DNA from: Mycoemilia scoparia
Taxonomy: Eukaryota; Kickxellomycota; Kickxellomycetes; Kickxellales; Kickxellaceae
DNA: 64,000 nucleotides
Direction of reading: 5' to 3'
Assembly: GCA_027575805.1 (NCBI GenBank)
Contig: JANBPU010000075.1
Location: 1 to 64,000 of the forward strand
A model generated the notes under the pieces. It ran no database searches and was not told where the DNA came from. It saw only the letters and a list, made by a program, of their open reading frames with translations. Shown here piece after piece: positions 35,992 to 47,088 of this stretch. The position numbers and the translations under genes are program-made. The first letter of the stretch is position 1. The number at the start of each line of letters is the position of its first letter.

Positions 35992-36370
35992 TGTCTTACT
36001 TTGTGAATAGTCCTTTTGAACATATGTCTTCATACTTAAGTCAATAAAAGACATTAGTTGGATTTCATGGCAAGTTGATTATAAAGGTATTTTATGAAAG
36101 TATGAAGGGATAAAACTTGTAAAACCCAACCAATGATGTAACCTTAATGAAACATTATTAACAATATATGAATACGAAAGGTAGGATAGTGTGGTAGAGC
36201 TATGAATTATTTGTGTTGAAAAACTATGAGGGAAATGCTGGCGATTGAAAAATATCTTTGATTAGGAGAAATATTGATCAGGAAAAGGCTTGTATGAAGA
36301 TAATACTCCCATCATTTAGCTTTATATACGAAAATTTTAAATTTTTTTTAGATTGGCCCAAATGGTAGAT

Positions 36371-36461
36371 GCCTCGCTAGCTCAATTGGTTAGAGCACCC
36401 GCCTTCTACGGTTGATTCCGATGAAAGCGGGAGGTTGCGGGTTCGACCCCCGCGTGGGGCT
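36371..36461 (+). tRNA. tRNA-Arg (anticodon UCU) with a 17-nt intron
   Basis: The cloverleaf folds completely: acceptor GCCTCGC/GTGGGGC (with G-U pairs), D arm GCTC..GAGC, anticodon stem CCCGC/GCGGG, T arm GCGGG-TTCGACC-CCCGC, discriminator T at 36461. The anticodon TCT is followed by A37 and then an intron at 36409-36425, the canonical position. A T-run (TTTTTGTTTTT) follows directly and would act as a Pol III terminator. Confidence 0.92.
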
Positions 36462-36473
36462 TTTTGTTTTTAG
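36462..36473 (+). terminator. Pol III terminator of tRNA-Arg
   Basis: A run of five T, G and five T directly follows the tRNA. Confidence 0.75.
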
Positions 36474-36561
36474 CATTCCTATGCATACATTCTTATTTTT
36501 TCGTGGAATTTATTATTGCCATCTATTTAAACAAGAAGTACAGCTTCAACCTCTAGGAAAT

Positions 36562-36664
36562 GCCTAATAATTTTTGAAGTGCTAATGATTATAGACGTAA
36601 TAACAGGCAAATGGATATCCTGTTTTACTAGTAAACATTCACCCTTCAAAAATTATGTCCCAAG
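36562..36664. mobile_element. MITE copy, left end degenerate
   Basis: The left end reads TAATAATTTTTGAAGTGC. The right end, ACCCTTCAAAAATTATGTCCC, is typical. It lies about 100 bp after the tRNA and 29 bp beyond the MCC beta stop codon. Confidence 0.72.
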
Positions 36665-36692
36665 TATAAAAATTTCATGTTTGGTCCCAAGT

Positions 36693-39216
36693 TTACATGC
36701 GGAAGATTCCAAATTTGGTTTTATCAATCTTGGCATTTAAACTAGCCGATATACCCAGACCAAGTACCTTGCGTGTGTCAGAGGGCTTGATTATGCCATC
36801 GTCCCAAAGCCGTGCAGATGAAAAGTATGGGTGGCCCTCACGCTCATATTTCTCAACAATAGGCTTCTTGAAAGCCTCAATGTCCTGATCCGGCCACTAT
36901 ATTAAATAGTTGTATATATGCTATTAGGTTAAGAACATGTGGGGTCATTGACCTTGATGTCAAACTCATGGCTTATAATAAACAAGTTACCTGTTCACCA
37001 CGCTTTTCAATTGCATCTTTTCGCACCTGGGCCAAGACATTTGCTGCTTGCTCGCCACCCATTACAGAAATTCGGGAATTCTATTTAAATAGATGGGTTA
37101 TATATTTTTGTTCAATCTTTTAATACAGTAGTGTTTGATGTTAGATCATGAGGCGAGCTTATACTTACAGGCCACATCCAAAGTAATCTTGGGCTAAATA
37201 GGCAAGAGTTTATGAAGTCAGTCAAAACTGTTGCAGGCTATATGATATAATATAGATGCATTCCGTGTTTATTATTAGTAGTTTCGTCAACTTACCTGTA
37301 TGCCCGACCACACATTCCATAGTTTCCAGCACCAAAGCTGCCGCCGATAACTACCGTAAATTTAGGCACATTAGCACAAGCCACTGCAGTGACTAGCTTT
37401 GCACCGTTCTTTGCTATTCCACCGGCCTCCGCAGACGATCCAACCATAAACCCTGTTATGTTTTGCAAGAATACCAGAGGGATTCCACGCTGTGCACATA
37501 GCTGAATGAAGTGTGCACCTTTGAGGGCAGATTCTGAAAACAGAATGCCATTATTGGCAACAATTCCAACCGGGTAACCATATATGTGAGCAAACCCAGT
37601 TACTAATGTGGAACCATACAATGGTTTAAACTCATGGAACTGGCTTCCATCGACTAACCTAGCGATAACTTGCTTGACGTCGAAGGATCTTCTAAGGTTG
37701 CTTCCGACTATACCACCGAGCTCTTCAGAACTATAAAGCGGCTCCTCTGACGCCTTGGTGAGAAGTTGTCCATCCTTTTGGTGGTTTAGATTCGCCACTG
37801 CCTGCCTTGCCAACAATAAGGCGTGGATGTCGTCTACAGCATAGTGGTCGGTGACACCAGATGTTCTGCAGTGCAAGTCAGCTCCACCAAGTTCTTCGGC
37901 CGTAACAACTTCACCTGTAGCCGCTTTAACCAAAGGAGGCCCACCAAGGAATATTGTTCCCTTGTTTTTGACAATAATGCTTTCGTCTGCCATTGCTGGG
38001 ACATATGCGCCACCAGCTGTGCACGATCCCATCACGACAGCAATCTGGGGGATCCCAAGTCCGGACATTGTTGCCTATCAAATATATCAGTTTACAAATT
38101 AGCGGAGAAATTGAGTACAAGCATTATTTTGGTTTAAGTCTAGCTAAGACGATTGGTTGGGCTTACCTGATTGTAAAAGATTCGACCAAAGTGCTCTCTA
38201 TCTGGGAATACATCAGCTTGATGAGGAAGGTTGGCACCACCAGAATCGACCAAGTAAATGCAAGGAAGTCTGTTTTCCTTTGCGATTTCTTGAGCACGCA
38301 AGTGCTTCTTGACCGTTATTGGGTAATATGTGCCTCCCTTCACAGTGGCATCATTAGCCACGACCATACACTCTACGCCTTCGATTCTCCCTATGCCAGT
38401 GATTATTCCACCAGCGGGAACCTCATCGTCATATAGCTTATAGCCCGCCATTTGAGAGAGCTCAAGAAATGGTGAGCTACATTAAATGGCACATTTATTC
38501 ATTAGCTACACCAGCTGATTCCATATGAAGGTTATACCTAAAGGTAAATATATTTACCTGGCGTCCAAGAGGTTCTTGATCCTGTTTTTTAAAGTACAAA
38601 TATACCAATGATCAGACAATATATGTGGCCCGATAGTTGATAGTGATACGTATTCCCAGTGCACCCATCTATGCCCTTAGAATAGACTGATACTCACCGA
38701 TCTCTGGGCAACAACTTTCCACGTGACACATGCTTCTCCCTGGGCTTCTCTCCACCACCTATTTAGTAGCTCATTTGTTGGTGTTTGAAGTAGAAAAACA
38801 GTATAGACAGACATATAAGATGTTTGGCACAAAGTCCCCAGCCAAGAGTCGCAGCTTTACCTTCGAGCACTTTAGATATATCCTTGTCGAGCTCTTTTAT
38901 CAACTCATTCATGTTCTCGGCATTTTCCTATTTGAACCAAGGTAGTAACCACATTATTAGTAAGGTACAGCGCTATATGTCCTATAACCCAGGAAGTATC
39001 ATTATCATGTTTCCATTGGTCTCGGCTTACCTTGAACTCTTTAGACCTGGTATTTACCGTGTTTGGTATAACAGCGTACCCTCTGGCCTGAGAAATGTGC
39101 CCAAACAAATAGGCCTGAGTGCGCGAAGAGGGCAAATGCCGCCCCAAATGAGGCAGCACGGCACTACCAAGAAGGCGTGGATAGCCGCCTTTAGCATTGA
39201 CTATACTTTGATACAT
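36693..39216 (-). CDS. Methylcrotonoyl-CoA carboxylase beta subunit, mitochondrial
   Basis: Carboxyltransferase half of the biotin enzyme of leucine breakdown. Nine exons in frame: 39031-39216, 38861-38927, 38698-38758, 38558-38581, 38167-38476, 37296-38074, 37169-37193, 36991-37080, 36693-36896, giving 581 aa (human MCCC2 is 563). The first 50 residues are Arg/Ser/Ala-rich without acids, as in a mitochondrial presequence. Family blocks follow: [78 protein letters not shown] and [20 protein letters not shown]. Two exons are only 24-25 nt long. Only 97 bp separate its ATG from the divergent CID gene. The biotin-carrying alpha subunit is not in this window. Confidence 0.95.
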
Positions 39217-39313
39217 TTAATTATAATAGTGACGCCAATAATGCTACAAAAACTATTACTACAAGTCCCAAGTACTATAATCCAGAGTTTGAAATAAAGC
39301 AGAGCAAGAAAGC
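39217..39313. promoter_or_regulatory. 97-bp bidirectional promoter, MCC beta and CID gene
   Basis: The two start codons point away from each other with 97 bp between them, so both promoters and leaders must overlap or extend into the genes. No specific motif is claimed. Confidence 0.55.
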
Positions 39314-41185
39314 ATGACCTCGGAGCAAATGTTGGCGTGGGAAAGTGAGTTCAGCATATAAGCTTGGGCCTTCTAGCACTCTAAACACTGATCACATGTT
39401 GCTAGTGTACATTGTCCTGATGGGTACTTATGTTTTATCAACATTGACTTGACAACTCTTGGAACAATGTTGATGGCTAAACAAAAAGAGGGTAGGTTCA
39501 GGCTTAACATCTATTGGGGATTCTCCCATAATCGTCGCTGGAATTTCAAACGACTAATTTAGCAAATTTCTTCAGGCAAGGTATGACGAATCAACCATAT
39601 TTCTCAAAGAGACAAGGACCGACCTTTAAATAGCAAAATACAAAAACGCCTTTGCGTCCAGGGTGCACCAGAACCGACGAATATACAAAGCAAAAAGGAT
39701 TGAGATATGTCACAGTTTTCGGTGGAAACATACCAAGGAAAGCTGGCAAAGCTGGATGGAACGCAGGTCTCCATATCATCAATGTCACAATGTAAGCATA
39801 GGATATAGATACTGGCACCCTTGTATTAAACTAAATAAAACTGATCTCTAAACGCTAATGCCATTCCTTTTCTTCTTGTAGGGATGCTATTCTATAACAA
39901 ACATGCACCCACGATGGCGAGGGTTTGGCTAGATAGCATATACTCACGCAAGTATTCGATAATGACTGCACCCTGGTGCTGTGTCCAAAAACTGCTTGCT
40001 AACCATACAAATGCTTCGTTGAAAATAGTTCATGGAGAAAAGAAGTTGCATCTACTATATTTATGCAATGACGTTGTGCAAAATAGCAAGCGAAAGGGCG
40101 ATTCCTTCATGATTGCTTTCGAAAAGGTATGCAGCCTGCTATCATGCTCCAGCCTGGTGTGCTTTCCGTGTATTTAATTGCAACCCAATTCTTACGAGGA
40201 TTCCATTTTTATTATATCTAGTATCTTGAATCTGCCATCAAACACGTCGTTAGGTAAGATACAAGATGTAGGCGCCAGAAATGTCGTTAGAACACACATA
40301 TAGACTCTAAATTTTTACATTACACTGTTTAGCCACAAGCCTGCATTGAAAGACAAAGTTGGAAGGCTTGTAGATATTTGGTTGGAACGCGGCGTGTTTT
40401 CTACAGACACTCTATATGACCTTAAAGAGGCAATAGGTCTGTCATACTATTTATTTAGAGTTGTGCACATGTTATGCCTAATAAAAACTTTGCATCTGAA
40501 ATTAACAGGTTGACTCTTGGTTATCTGCTTATAATTCCCCACCTCCAGCTATGATATCTTCAAACCCTACATCGCCGGTACAAAGCGCCCAAAAAGAAAA
40601 GCCTCAGAAACTACACATACCACAGCTAGTAAGTAGCATGTCCATTCCATACGTACTCCTTGCAATGATAAATGTTTGATTTAAAAATGAACATTCACAA
40701 AGGAACTTTATATCTTAGGACACCATATCAAGGCTCTATGTAAAGATCGAAAAATCCAGAACAAATGGGTCGGCCCTTATAAGATCTGCCTTGAAAGCTG
40801 CATCCGACCTGGCTGTTAATCCCAGCAACCCTCTAGGTAGGAGATAAAAATGGAGGACATCTATATATCAGTGGGCATGCTAGTTTTAAATTTAACACAA
40901 TCTAAACGTGCGTGGACTTGCACTTAGGATCTGATACGCGGGAAAAGGTCATAGAAGACGGGCAGTCGCTTCTTAGGGACAGGATAAAAGAGAGAGAAAG
41001 CCTCATGAAAGCACTGAAAAAGGCCCTTCATGAAAATAGGGTAGCGCTGGAAAATGATGAGACAGAACTGAAGGTACTTGCGAGATATATGATCTTTAGT
41101 GCTGTTATGATACAAATTTCCAAATTGTAACATATTGCTCATTGTCTAAAAAATTATATAGAATCTCAATATTCAGGGATCGTAA
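39314..41185 (+). CDS. CTD-interacting-domain protein (Rtt103/RPRD1 type)
   Basis: Binds the phosphorylated C-terminal repeats of RNA polymerase II and works in termination or 3'-end processing. Exons: 39314-39344, 39738-39791, 39882-40126, 40222-40253, 40333-40436, 40549-40628, 40719-40836, 40928-41073, 41162-41185, giving 277 aa. The CID covers about residues 1-140: QVSISSMSQW, the helix block FYNKHAPTMARVWLDSI, LHLLYLCNDVVQNSKRKG and DKVGRLVDIWLERGVF. The C-terminal half is a charged coiled coil (EKVIEDGQSLLRDRIKERES), as in RPRD/CREPT proteins. The first intron is 393 nt. The last splice (donor GTACTT at 41074) is uncertain; without it the frame ends at 41130. Confidence 0.87.
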
Positions 41186-41253
41186 ATGCATTAGCATTGC
41201 AAAAATACAAATATTTTTTAATACAAACGGCATTGTTGTTTTTTAAAGTCCTA

Positions 41254-41361
41254 TATGGCCAGTAATTTTTGAAGAGTACCTCCTTCTGGAGGCTGCCAAT
41301 GATTATAGGGTCAATCACAATTGATTATCAAATGGCCACCCTTCAAAAATAACTACCCCTA
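41254..41361. mobile_element. MITE copy
   Basis: TA-TGGCCAGTAATTTTTGAAGA at the left and CCTTCAAAAATAACTACCCC-TA at the right, with the body ATTATAGGGTCAATCACAAT and the CTCCTTCTGGAGGCTGCC palindrome of the 57.7 kb subfamily. It lies between the convergent CID and ALYREF genes. Confidence 0.82.
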
Positions 41362-41535
41362 TAGCTCTGCTCGGTTTTATCTGCCAGAATACACTTTCCA
41401 AAATTATTTCAAGGAATTTTTCAAAAAAACGATATACATTATGCATAAAGCCTGTAGCTTGAACTTAGGGTGTGGAATAAAGTTATAAAAGCCATGTAAT
41501 CTCAAAAACATACAGAAATGAAATGAAAAATGACC

Positions 41536-42849
41536 CTACAGCACAACATTGAATTGAGGATCAGCCTCTATGTCCATGGCGCCGGTGTTGTCCTTTCGTA
41601 GGGCGTGTCTGCGGCCACGAGATGACCTTTTACCTCTGCCAGAATCAGTTCTTCCTCTTGCCTTGGCAGCGGTGTTGGCGATGGAAGTACTGGCCTCGGA
41701 TGGAGGGATGTTTAAGATTTGCACAGAAAGCGTGGCTCCTACAACAAGAGTTTAAAAAACACATTAATTCAAAATTCATTTTGGCAAACAAGTAGCTATT
41801 CTGTATTCAAAGTGGCTATAGTTACCATCTGCAATAACTCCATTGAGTGCTTTAACGGCCTTTTCAGCATCTGGCTTTCGGGAGTAGACTATCTCGGCTT
41901 TACCAGTTGAACGACCATTTCCATCAAAAAGCAGCGTACACTTTCTGATCTCGCCATATTTTTTGAAGCAGGTCTAAAATTGATAATGGCCCAAAATGTC
42001 AGTCATCAAATACTCATTTTTCATGCACACCAGGTTTATACAAAATTGAACTAGTGCTTACCCTAACATCATCGGCGCTTGCTCCCCTGTCAAGATTAGC
42101 GACGAGAATAGTGACTGGCCCACTTTCACCTTTTATGCTAATTTCAGCTGGCTTCTTGGGCGAAACGATTATGTTGGCGGCAGCTTTTCCAAGGAGCCGA
42201 GATGTGCTGGCTGTAATCTGTCTCTTTCCAACCTTTCCTGTTTTGACTGGCGATTTTCCCTTGGATGGCCCAAGTCTCTTTAAAATATCTTGAGTGCTGA
42301 CTGCCCCCACACCAACAGATGCCCCCTTCTTCTTTTTGCCCAACCGACTACGAATGTCTGTTCCTCCCTTAGGCTTTCCATTCTATTACATGTCAAAAAC
42401 ATACATTGCGCATCATTAGGAAATTGTACGTTTCTCCATCTTGATATGTTTTGGGTGTAGCTTTCAGTGGATGAAATAATAGCGACGGAGGGTATCAAAC
42501 AATAAGCACCGAATGAAATTCCAAACATTTGTTATGCCTTGGAAATTTTGTGTGTGTGTGTGTGCGAGTGTGAGTATGTAGGTAGACAAACGCAAATTGT
42601 CGGCAAAACATTTGAATATCCTCACACAAATACAATCTCGATAGTTTTCCATGTACATTCAGGACTTGGACCAAATATATGTATACTACATAAATACTAG
42701 GCAACTCTTGTATTTGTATCTACCTTTGCTGAATCTGTATTTTCCTTTTTCTTCCCGGCACCCTTTCTCTTGTTTCTGACTACACCTGTTCTGCGCTCTT
42801 TTCTTTCTTCTTTAATTAGAAGGTCGAGACTTTTGTCAAGAGATTCCAT
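41536..42849 (-). CDS. mRNA export adaptor (ALYREF/Yra1 family)
   Basis: TREX/REF adaptor that couples splicing to nuclear mRNA export through Sub2/UAP56. Four exons in frame: 42724-42849, 42062-42382, 41826-41973, 41536-41738, giving 265 aa. The N-terminal UAP56-binding motif is visible (ESLDKSLDLLIKEERKERR), followed by a basic linker. The RRM carries RNP2 VTILVANLDRGASADDV and the RNP1 region GRSTGKAEIVYS. After the RRM comes an Arg/Gly-rich stretch (GRGKRSSRGRRHALRKD), and the protein ends in an acidic/hydrophobic tail. The first intron (42383-42723, 341 nt) is by far the longest in the gene and contains a GT-repeat tract. Confidence 0.93.
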
Positions 42850-43297
42850 GTATGAAACTGTATAAGGCGGTGGCCAACGAAATGTAGTTGTATTTAAAAA
42901 GGAAGTGCTGTGATAGGTGTAAGAATAAAACACACAAAAGAATCGCTGCTTTTGCTTTGTGATTCTTGTATTGGTATAAAAAAAACCCAAACAATTGTCC
43001 ACCTGGCAGGGACATTCTTAGCTGCCTATTATTCCTGTAAACGCGTGATATCTACGCTCACGCAACTGCTGATTTTAATCTGATCATGGGCATGCACATC
43101 GGTTTGATCTTGACTTCCAGCTTTAGTGCAATTTCAATATAATCTCTACTACTGAAAACAATGAAAAAGGAATCCTGTAAGTCCAGGAATAAGTTGCAGG
43201 TAAACCTTTAAAACTATCAAAAGACTGACTAAATCAAAGTGGAATGCAAAATATATTAACGTATTATTTGGTTGTACAATATTCACTAGTGAAGTAA

Positions 43298-44558
43298 TTA
43301 GAACAGTAGGATGGAAACTAGGGTTAGTGCAGCAATCATCATGAATAGACGAGATGTAAATGTACTATTTCCAGCAGGTTGCTGCATCTGCTCAGGAGTC
43401 TGGGGAAAACCCTAATAGTTAGTTGAAACAAACAGAGGCTTTAGGACGTATCATTGAGGTTGCCTAGCTTACATTTTTTTCATGGGTTATTCATATCTTT
43501 TGACTTACATATGACATTCTCATAAGAGTCGGAAATAGCCCAAAGCCAAAATTCATTGCGATACCCCCACCTCGGAAATGCGTGTGAAAGTTATTAGCCC
43601 CAATAAATGGATCGAACCCAAAGAATTGGGCATTAGGATTTGGCTGCTGAGGTGGCCTTTGGCCTGCTGGCCGCTGAGGTATATCCACCTTTTTTCTACA
43701 CCAATTCACAAGAACAAACAAGCATACACTTTGAATACATGTTCCTTATATATCATACTTGTAAAGCCTATTCTTTGGAATACTACCTTGGATCAGTCTC
43801 CTCTTTTCCGCGGCTGTAGATCGGAATGACCTTTTCTTTGTCACAACCAGCTTTACATACCGGACAAGTCAAGCTCCTCTCGAGCCACTGTGCCAAACAG
43901 GTCCAGCTATAAAGATAGATATTAAAGAGTACTTGTCATTTAACACGGCTTTTAACCATAAATGGTTGGTGGACATCATCTAGTGAATGATGATAAATAT
44001 GACTTACCAGTACAAGTGCCCGCACAAGGTTAAAACTGGATCGCTTGTTGCATCGAAACTATAGATTCAATGTCAGATGGTATATTTAAATATATGCATA
44101 ATGAACAATCGCTATTTAGACCAACCTATTTCAGCTTACCATATATTGCAACTGAATCCATCAGAATCATCTTCGATATCTGGCTTAGTCCTTGATGGCT
44201 CGCCGACATCATCATCTTTACATCTTTCTTTTCCTTTTGCCGATGACTTCATAACCTGGGGTTCATCCTCATCACCTTTTTCTACGGAACTAACCGTTAC
44301 CCCAACCTTCCGTTTGCGAAGCCCGCCTTCCATATTGTCTAATGTAGATTGGTTTGCTTTTATATTTAATGAGCTTCCTTCGACTACTTGGATAGCACTA
44401 TTTGTACTGCCAGGCTCATACTGGCTATTTTCTATTGAAGTGTCATTTTCTGTAATGCCCGGAAACTGTTCTTTGTCCTGTGAAGCGTTTGGAGTCATGT
44501 AAACATCTTTTTCGGCTGCCTCGTGCTGGTTATTTTTTGGCTCCTCTGTTTTATCCAT
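43298..44558 (-). CDS. ER membrane RING E3 ligase (RNF5/RNF185/RMA type)
   Basis: Tail-anchored RING ligase of ER-associated degradation. Five exons in frame: 44140-44558, 44008-44058, 43787-43906, 43509-43695, 43298-43411, giving 296 aa. A long acidic, Ser/Thr/Glu-rich N-terminal extension of about 135 residues precedes the C3HC4 RING (FSCNICFD ... LCGHLYCWTCLAQWL ... TCPVCKAG), followed by the family segment EKVIPIYSRGKEETDP. A Pro/Gln-rich linker follows, then a Phe/Gly-rich segment and a C-terminal membrane anchor (SRLFMMIAALTLVSILLF). The N-terminal extension is much longer than in animal RNF5 (180 aa). Confidence 0.92.
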
Positions 44559-44737
44559 GATACATTCGTCTATAGTGCTCAAGTATTGATTATATACATG
44601 TATATTTATGTGTGTATGTGTTGATTGAAGCATTAAGCAACTCATCACAATAGTAGAACCATCACACATGTCTGATCCTGATTATGGGCCACTAGTCACC
44701 ACGATCCTGGATTGTGATAACTTTAGTATTATGTAGC

Positions 44738-44762
44738 ATATATATATATATATATATATATC
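44738..44762. repeat. (AT)n microsatellite
   Basis: Uninterrupted AT dinucleotide run of about 12 units upstream of the small secreted-peptide candidate. Confidence 0.9.
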
Positions 44763-44855
44763 TTCCTGGGAGTAATAAAATGCTTTGTCATTTTGTGGTA
44801 ACTTGAATATTGATAGTTTCTGGGAATAACTACCAAATCTTCCGAGAAAATCAAA

Positions 44856-45040
44856 ATGGCATTGCGCAGTCTCTTGCTAACTGCGTAAGTAAAATGAAAT
44901 CAATGGAATACAATAATAACATAAAGCTATTAAAGAATGCACAATTTTAATGGTCTAGAATGCCTTTGAAAGTTTAGCTTTGCAGATTTCTGGCTACAAC
45001 ATCTTCCCAACTAACTGCAAAGCACCAAAATGATGTATAG
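44856..45040 (+). CDS. Possible very small secreted peptide, two exons
   Basis: Exons 44856-44884 and 44986-45040 give 27 aa, beginning MALRSLLLTAFLATTSSQLT, which reads as a signal peptide. The start context (TCAAAATGG) and donor (GTAAGT) are strong, and the acceptor is TTTGCAG. What remains after cleavage would be under 10 residues, so this may be the surviving start of a decayed gene, or exons may be missing. Confidence 0.3.
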
Positions 45041-45762
45041 ATCTTTCACAGACACTCATCGTCATTAAACACTATAATATAGTAGCAATCAGGATGGATG
45101 TTGATCGTGGGTTTAAATAGATCACTGATCAAGGGCTGTCCGATTAAAGATACCACTATTTTTGCAGTAGGCTTTGTAGAAACAGGCGCAACACACCCAA
45201 ACCACAAGCAACCTAATGAGAACAGCAACAAGGCGCCCACATAGGAACCGCCTTTTTCGCATTACCAAGCGTCGCTAGAAAAGGTAAATAATAGTAATAA
45301 AGCTATCATTATGGCTGGATGCGCATCCAGGAATCATGGATTCGCCCCTCAGGATGTATGACAGTATGAGATGGATAGTATATCGGAAGGATAATGCTTC
45401 AAGGATTCAAACGATATGTTAGAAAGTATAAACACATATATAAGCTAAAACCATGAGCCTGATTAGTTACAAGATACGCATCCATGGTGAATCCCAGGCT
45501 TTATATATCAATCCATTCATTTATCCATAAATACCACGACTTTGACGAAATTTGAAGCTGGGGCATGTGAGGGCATGGGGATTACAAATATATGAATGTA
45601 GCCATTTTGGACATATAATCGAACTTTCTATTCATATTGCATCCAGCTAACAACGAGGGGCGAACATGTCGAATTTATGCCATTGTTTATATTAAGAAAC
45701 CAAACTAAATTAAAAAATGCATAAAATATCCAATTGTAGGAGCATATTTGCACGCATATACA
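45041..45762. other. Intergenic region upstream of RPL17
   Basis: On the minus strand, 45046-45240 is a 64-codon frame with a hydrophobic start and four Cys but no ATG (it opens with GTG). No gene is supported. Confidence 0.4.
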
Positions 45763-46682
45763 ATGGTTCGCTACTCCTCTACCCCCGCCAACGAATCCAA
45801 GTGTATGTAACATACTTTATATATGAATATGCGACTTTAGATGCAGCATTCTGAAATTTTAAATCTGAAAAAGCATTGTTATAAATGTCCAATTATTGAT
45901 TCCAATTTACTCTTTTTAATAATTATAGCTGCCAAGGCCCGTGGTTCCTACCTCCGTGTTCACTTCAAAAACACCCACGAGGCCGCTGCTGCCATCAAGG
46001 GCCGCAAGGTTTTGAACGCCATCTCCTACCTTGAGGACGTCAAGGCTCACAAGCAGTGCGTTCCATTCCGTCGCTTCAATGGTGGTGTTGGTCGCTGCGC
46101 CCAGGCTAAGGCCTTCAAGACCACTCAAGGTCGCTGGCCCGAAAAGAGCGCCAAGTTCCTTATTGAGCTCTTGACCAACCTTAAGGCCAATGCTGAGGTG
46201 AGTTATATATGTCTGATCTCTATAATTATAAACCAAACAATGCAGCCTGATTTATGGAATTGTTATCTGTGGGAATGTTACCAATGAGCTTCTTTTATTC
46301 ATGTCTAATTATAGTCCAAGGGACTTGATCTTGACAACCTCGTTGTTAAGCACATCCAGGTTAACGCTGCCCCCAAGCAACGCCGCCGCACCTACCGTGC
46401 CCACGGTCGCATTGACCGTAAGTATTCATATATATATATATATATGAGGAGATGTATATTTATTAATATCTATTGTGCATCCACAAAATATTCCTATCCA
46501 TATATATATTTATACGAGAATTGTTATATTTACACTCTGCTAATTATATACATGTCCTTTAAACTAAAATAGCCTACATGTGCAACCCATGCCACATTGA
46601 GATCATCGCCACAGAGCAGGGTGAGGGTATCCAGAAGGCTGAGGAATCCCAGGCCAAGCCTATCGAAGCTGCTAGCGAATAA
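45763..46682 (+). CDS. Large-subunit ribosomal protein uL22 (RPL17)
   Basis: Cytosolic 60S protein lining the peptide exit tunnel. Four exons in frame: 45763-45802, 45929-46197, 46315-46417, 46573-46682, giving 173 aa. It starts [20 protein letters not shown]. The blocks [48 protein letters not shown] and [13 protein letters not shown] are typical. Codon use is strikingly biased to C-ending codons (GCC, AAG, CGC, CTC), as expected for a highly expressed gene and unlike most neighbours. Confidence 0.97.
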
Positions 46683-46950
46683 ACTTGCAACCATACATGT
46701 TTTAACAAGGACAGCATTGTTATCCAAGATGTCTGTTTAAAATAAGACTCATTTGCCTGTAATACATACGAACATTAATGAGCCTGTAAACATTCGTCAT
46801 ATCACATTAAACAAATGTTGTGACTATAATTTTAATTTATTGTAACTGGTCAGATATTATTGTATGGCATATATATATATATATGTAACCAAACTGAGAA
46901 CTACTTTAGAGACTATGCAACAGTAGTAGTAGTAGTAGTATGAGTAGACA

Positions 46951-47088
46951 TATGGGTAGTTATTTTTGAAAGGCTAAATGCAGATAGTGTATAGTGAGGC
47001 ATTGGTCAATGAAAATATATGGTAACTAGTATGCAAGTTGAAGCTGACATACTAGTAGAACTTAGTCCTTCAAAAATAATGATCCATA
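46951..47088. mobile_element. MITE copy with a different body
   Basis: TA-TGGGTAGTTATTTTTGAAAGG and CCTTCAAAAATAATGATCCA-TA ends. The body is unlike most copies and includes an internal palindrome (ACTAGTATG ... CATACTAGT). Confidence 0.78.
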
